From: Arcobacteraceae bacterium | Lineage (GTDB): Bacteria; Campylobacterota; Campylobacteria; Campylobacterales; Arcobacteraceae | Reading direction: 5' to 3' | DNA: 31,353 nt | Assembly (NCBI GenBank): GCA_023229945.1 | Contig: JALNYH010000024.1 | Location: 1 to 31,353, forward strand | Shown here: positions 30,127 to 31,353 of the stretch, in pieces | Layout of the letters: every line of letters starts with the position of its first letter | Numbering within the stretch: the first letter of the stretch is position 1 | The notes under the pieces: model-generated | The model's input: the letters and a program-made list of their open reading frames with translations, nothing else | Database searches by the model: none | Told to the model about the DNA's origin: nothing | Made by a program: the position numbers and the translations under genes

Positions 30127-31251
30127 TTGATAGAAATGGATTATTACGAGATATTAGAAATAGAAAAGACTGACGACAAGCAAATAATAAAAAAAGCATA
30201 CAGAAGACTTGCTATGCAGTATCATCCAGATAAAAATCCAGGAGATAAAGAAGCTGAAGAAAAATTCAAAGCACTAAATGAAGCATATCAAGTGCTAAGT
30301 GACGATGAAAAAAGAACTATCTACAATAGATATGGCAAAGCTGGGCTTCAAGGGCATGGTGGTTCTAGTAGAGGTGGATTTAGTGGAGATGATTTGGGTT
30401 CTATTTTTGAGGAAATGTTTGGTTCTGCTTTTGGTGGCGGTGGATTTGGCTCACAAAAAAAGAAAAAACAATATAGTTACAATATAGATAATTCAGTCAA
30501 TTTAACAGTTGAGTTTAATGAAGCTGTTTTTGGATGTAAAAAAATAATAAATTATAAATACAAAAAAGCTTGTGGTAGTTGTAAGGGAACTGGTGCAAAA
30601 GATGGTAAGCTATCAACTTGCCCTCATTGTGGTGGAAGAGGTCAAGTACATATGAGACAAGGCTTTATGACTTTTGCTCAAACTTGTCCACACTGTAATG
30701 GTAGTGGAGAAATGGTTTCTGCTAAATGTACTAAGTGTCATGGAAGAGGGTATGAAGAAGTAGAAGATACTTTTGAAATCAGTATCCCTGAGGGTATTGA
30801 TAATGGCAATAGGATGAGAGTTTCTGGAAAAGGAAATATTGCCCCAGATGGTAGTAGGGGAGATTTGTATGTACAAATTAAAGTCAAAGAAGATAAACAT
30901 TTCATTAGATATGACAATGATATCTATATAGAAGTACCACTTTTCTTTACACAAGTTGCCCTTGGAAGTATCATAACAATACCAAGTCTCAGAGGAGAAC
31001 TTGAACTAAAAGTCCCAAAAGGTACAAAAGATAAAGAACAATTCAAATTCAAAGGCGAGGGTGTCAAGTCTGTTCAAGGATATGGCAAAGGTGACTTGAT
31101 AGTACAAATAAATATCAAATACCCAGAGTCATTAAATGGTGAACAAATTGAACTTTTAGAAAAACTACAAGAGAGTTTTGGCATAGAATCAAAACCACAT
31201 GAATCTATATTTGACAGTATGTTTGATAAAGTTAAGAAGTGGTTTTCTTGA
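30127..31251 (+). CDS. dnaJ: chaperone protein DnaJ (Hsp40)
   Basis: This 374-residue type I Hsp40 is complete. The J domain holds HPD at 33-35 and YHPDKNPGDKEAEEKFK. A G/F-rich linker (about 78-112) is followed by four CxxCxGxG zinc repeats between C149 and C204, then the C-terminal substrate domain. It stimulates DnaK ATPase and delivers unfolded substrates. The start is TTG, with GGAGA six nt upstream; an ATG three codons later has poorer spacing. From memory the Campylobacter DnaJ N terminus has similar length, supporting TTG. A GTTGTAG array begins 6 bp after the stop. dnaK is not in this window. Confidence 0.97.
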   Translation: MIEMDYYEILEIEKTDDKQIIKKAYRRLAMQYHPDKNPGDKEAEEKFKALNEAYQVLSDDEKRTIYNRYGKAGLQGHGGSSRGGFSGDDLGSIFEEMFGSAFGGGGFGSQKKKKQYSYNIDNSVNLTVEFNEAVFGCKKIINYKYKKACGSCKGTGAKDGKLSTCPHCGGRGQVHMRQGFMTFAQTCPHCNGSGEMVSAKCTKCHGRGYEEVEDTFEISIPEGIDNGNRMRVSGKGNIAPDGSRGDLYVQIKVKEDKHFIRYDNDIYIEVPLFFTQVALGSIITIPSLRGELELKVPKGTKDKEQFKFKGEGVKSVQGYGKGDLIVQINIKYPESLNGEQIELLEKLQESFGIESKPHESIFDSMFDKVKKWFS

Positions 31252-31257
31252 CTTTAG

Positions 31258-31353
31258 GTTGTAGGTTGTAGGTTGTAGGTTGTAGGTTGTAGGTTGTAGG
31301 TTGTAGGTTGTAGGTTGTAGGTTGTAGGTTGTAGGTTGTAGGTTGTAGGTTGT
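31258..31353 (+). repeat. tandem heptad array (GTTGTAG) running off the window end
   Basis: At least 13 perfect copies of GTTGTAG and a partial one run from 31258 to the last base. The array starts 6 bp after the dnaJ stop, and the intervening CTTTAG resembles a degenerate unit. It has the same unit and the same sense orientation as the array after gdhA. The full copy number is not visible here. Confidence 0.97.

Noticed and set aside
30613..30954. 113-codon minus-strand frame inside dnaJ
   Set aside because: Antisense to the zinc-finger and substrate-binding coding region of dnaJ, with no supporting start signals.
31258..31353. Heptad arrays considered as CRISPR or telomere-like repeats
   Set aside because: Uninterrupted 7-bp units with no spacers, in intergenic positions after genes on an ordinary chromosomal stretch; simple tandem repeats explain them.

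Overview
The window is a gene-dense, AT-rich stretch of a Campylobacterota (epsilonproteobacterial) chromosome. The evidence is gene content and order: nfu - small TPR-like gene - murE followed by panD, ybaB and ispA; the block mrdA - membrane gene - GNAT - engB - lptA - lptC - kdsC - rlpA - mltD - tatD; rplI - hslV - hslU; and a separate fliW. These match, from memory, the arrangements in Campylobacter, Helicobacter and Sulfurimonas-type genomes. A free-living Sulfurimonas- or Arcobacter-like organism is my best guess. The genus is inferred, not shown.

Layout. 17-3.6 kb: tRNA-Lys(UUU) and pncC/cinA on the minus strand, divergent from ileS. 3.5-5.7 kb: a tightly overlapping plus-strand operon (ileS, a 33-residue membrane ORF, nfu, a helical-repeat protein, murE). 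5.75-9.5 kb: gdhA behind a palindrome-rich leader, then a thioredoxin-like [2Fe-2S] ferredoxin, panD, ybaB and ispA. 9.5-11.8 kb: groES-groEL with a consensus promoter and a CIRCE (HrcA) operator. The two genes are separated by 300 bp holding a weak terminator and two tandem 101-bp units, each encoding the peptide MAYIALAIYPVS. 11.8-12.0 kb: a duplicated hairpin module between convergent genes. 12.0-13.9 kb (minus): encapsulin shell, its ferritin-like cargo, and a c-type cytochrome lipoprotein. 14.0-15.3 kb (plus): fliP and fliW. 15.3-30.0 kb: an almost unbroken minus-strand series covering recombination (recR), a sensor kinase, a dUTPase, rhodanese, rplI, HslVU, TatD, two septal/peptidoglycan enzymes, hisB, LPS synthesis and transport, EngB, an acetyltransferase, and the elongation-type PBP2. 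30.1 kb to the end (plus): dnaJ.

How the genes work together. Three themes recur: protein quality control (GroES/EL, HslVU, DnaJ), envelope construction (MurE, PBP2, MreD-like protein, RlpA, MltD, KdsC, LptA/C), and iron or redox handling (encapsulin/EncFtn, Nfu, ferredoxin, cytochrome).

The most unusual signals are non-coding. (1) The duplicated groEL leader has a short ORF, an anti-Shine-Dalgarno sequence over its stop codon, two hairpins and a Shine-Dalgarno sequence in each unit. Both differences between the copies are silent, one synonymous and one a G-C to G-U change in a stem, which suggests an undescribed translational control element. (2) G/T-rich heptad elements (GTTGTAG) start at or just after the stop codons of gdhA, hslU and dnaJ, with a degenerate one after groES. 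(3) The groEL-encapsulin interval carries two diverged copies of one hairpin module whose stems differ in sequence but keep pairing. (4) The gdhA leader has nested palindromes and a potential stem over its ribosome-binding site.
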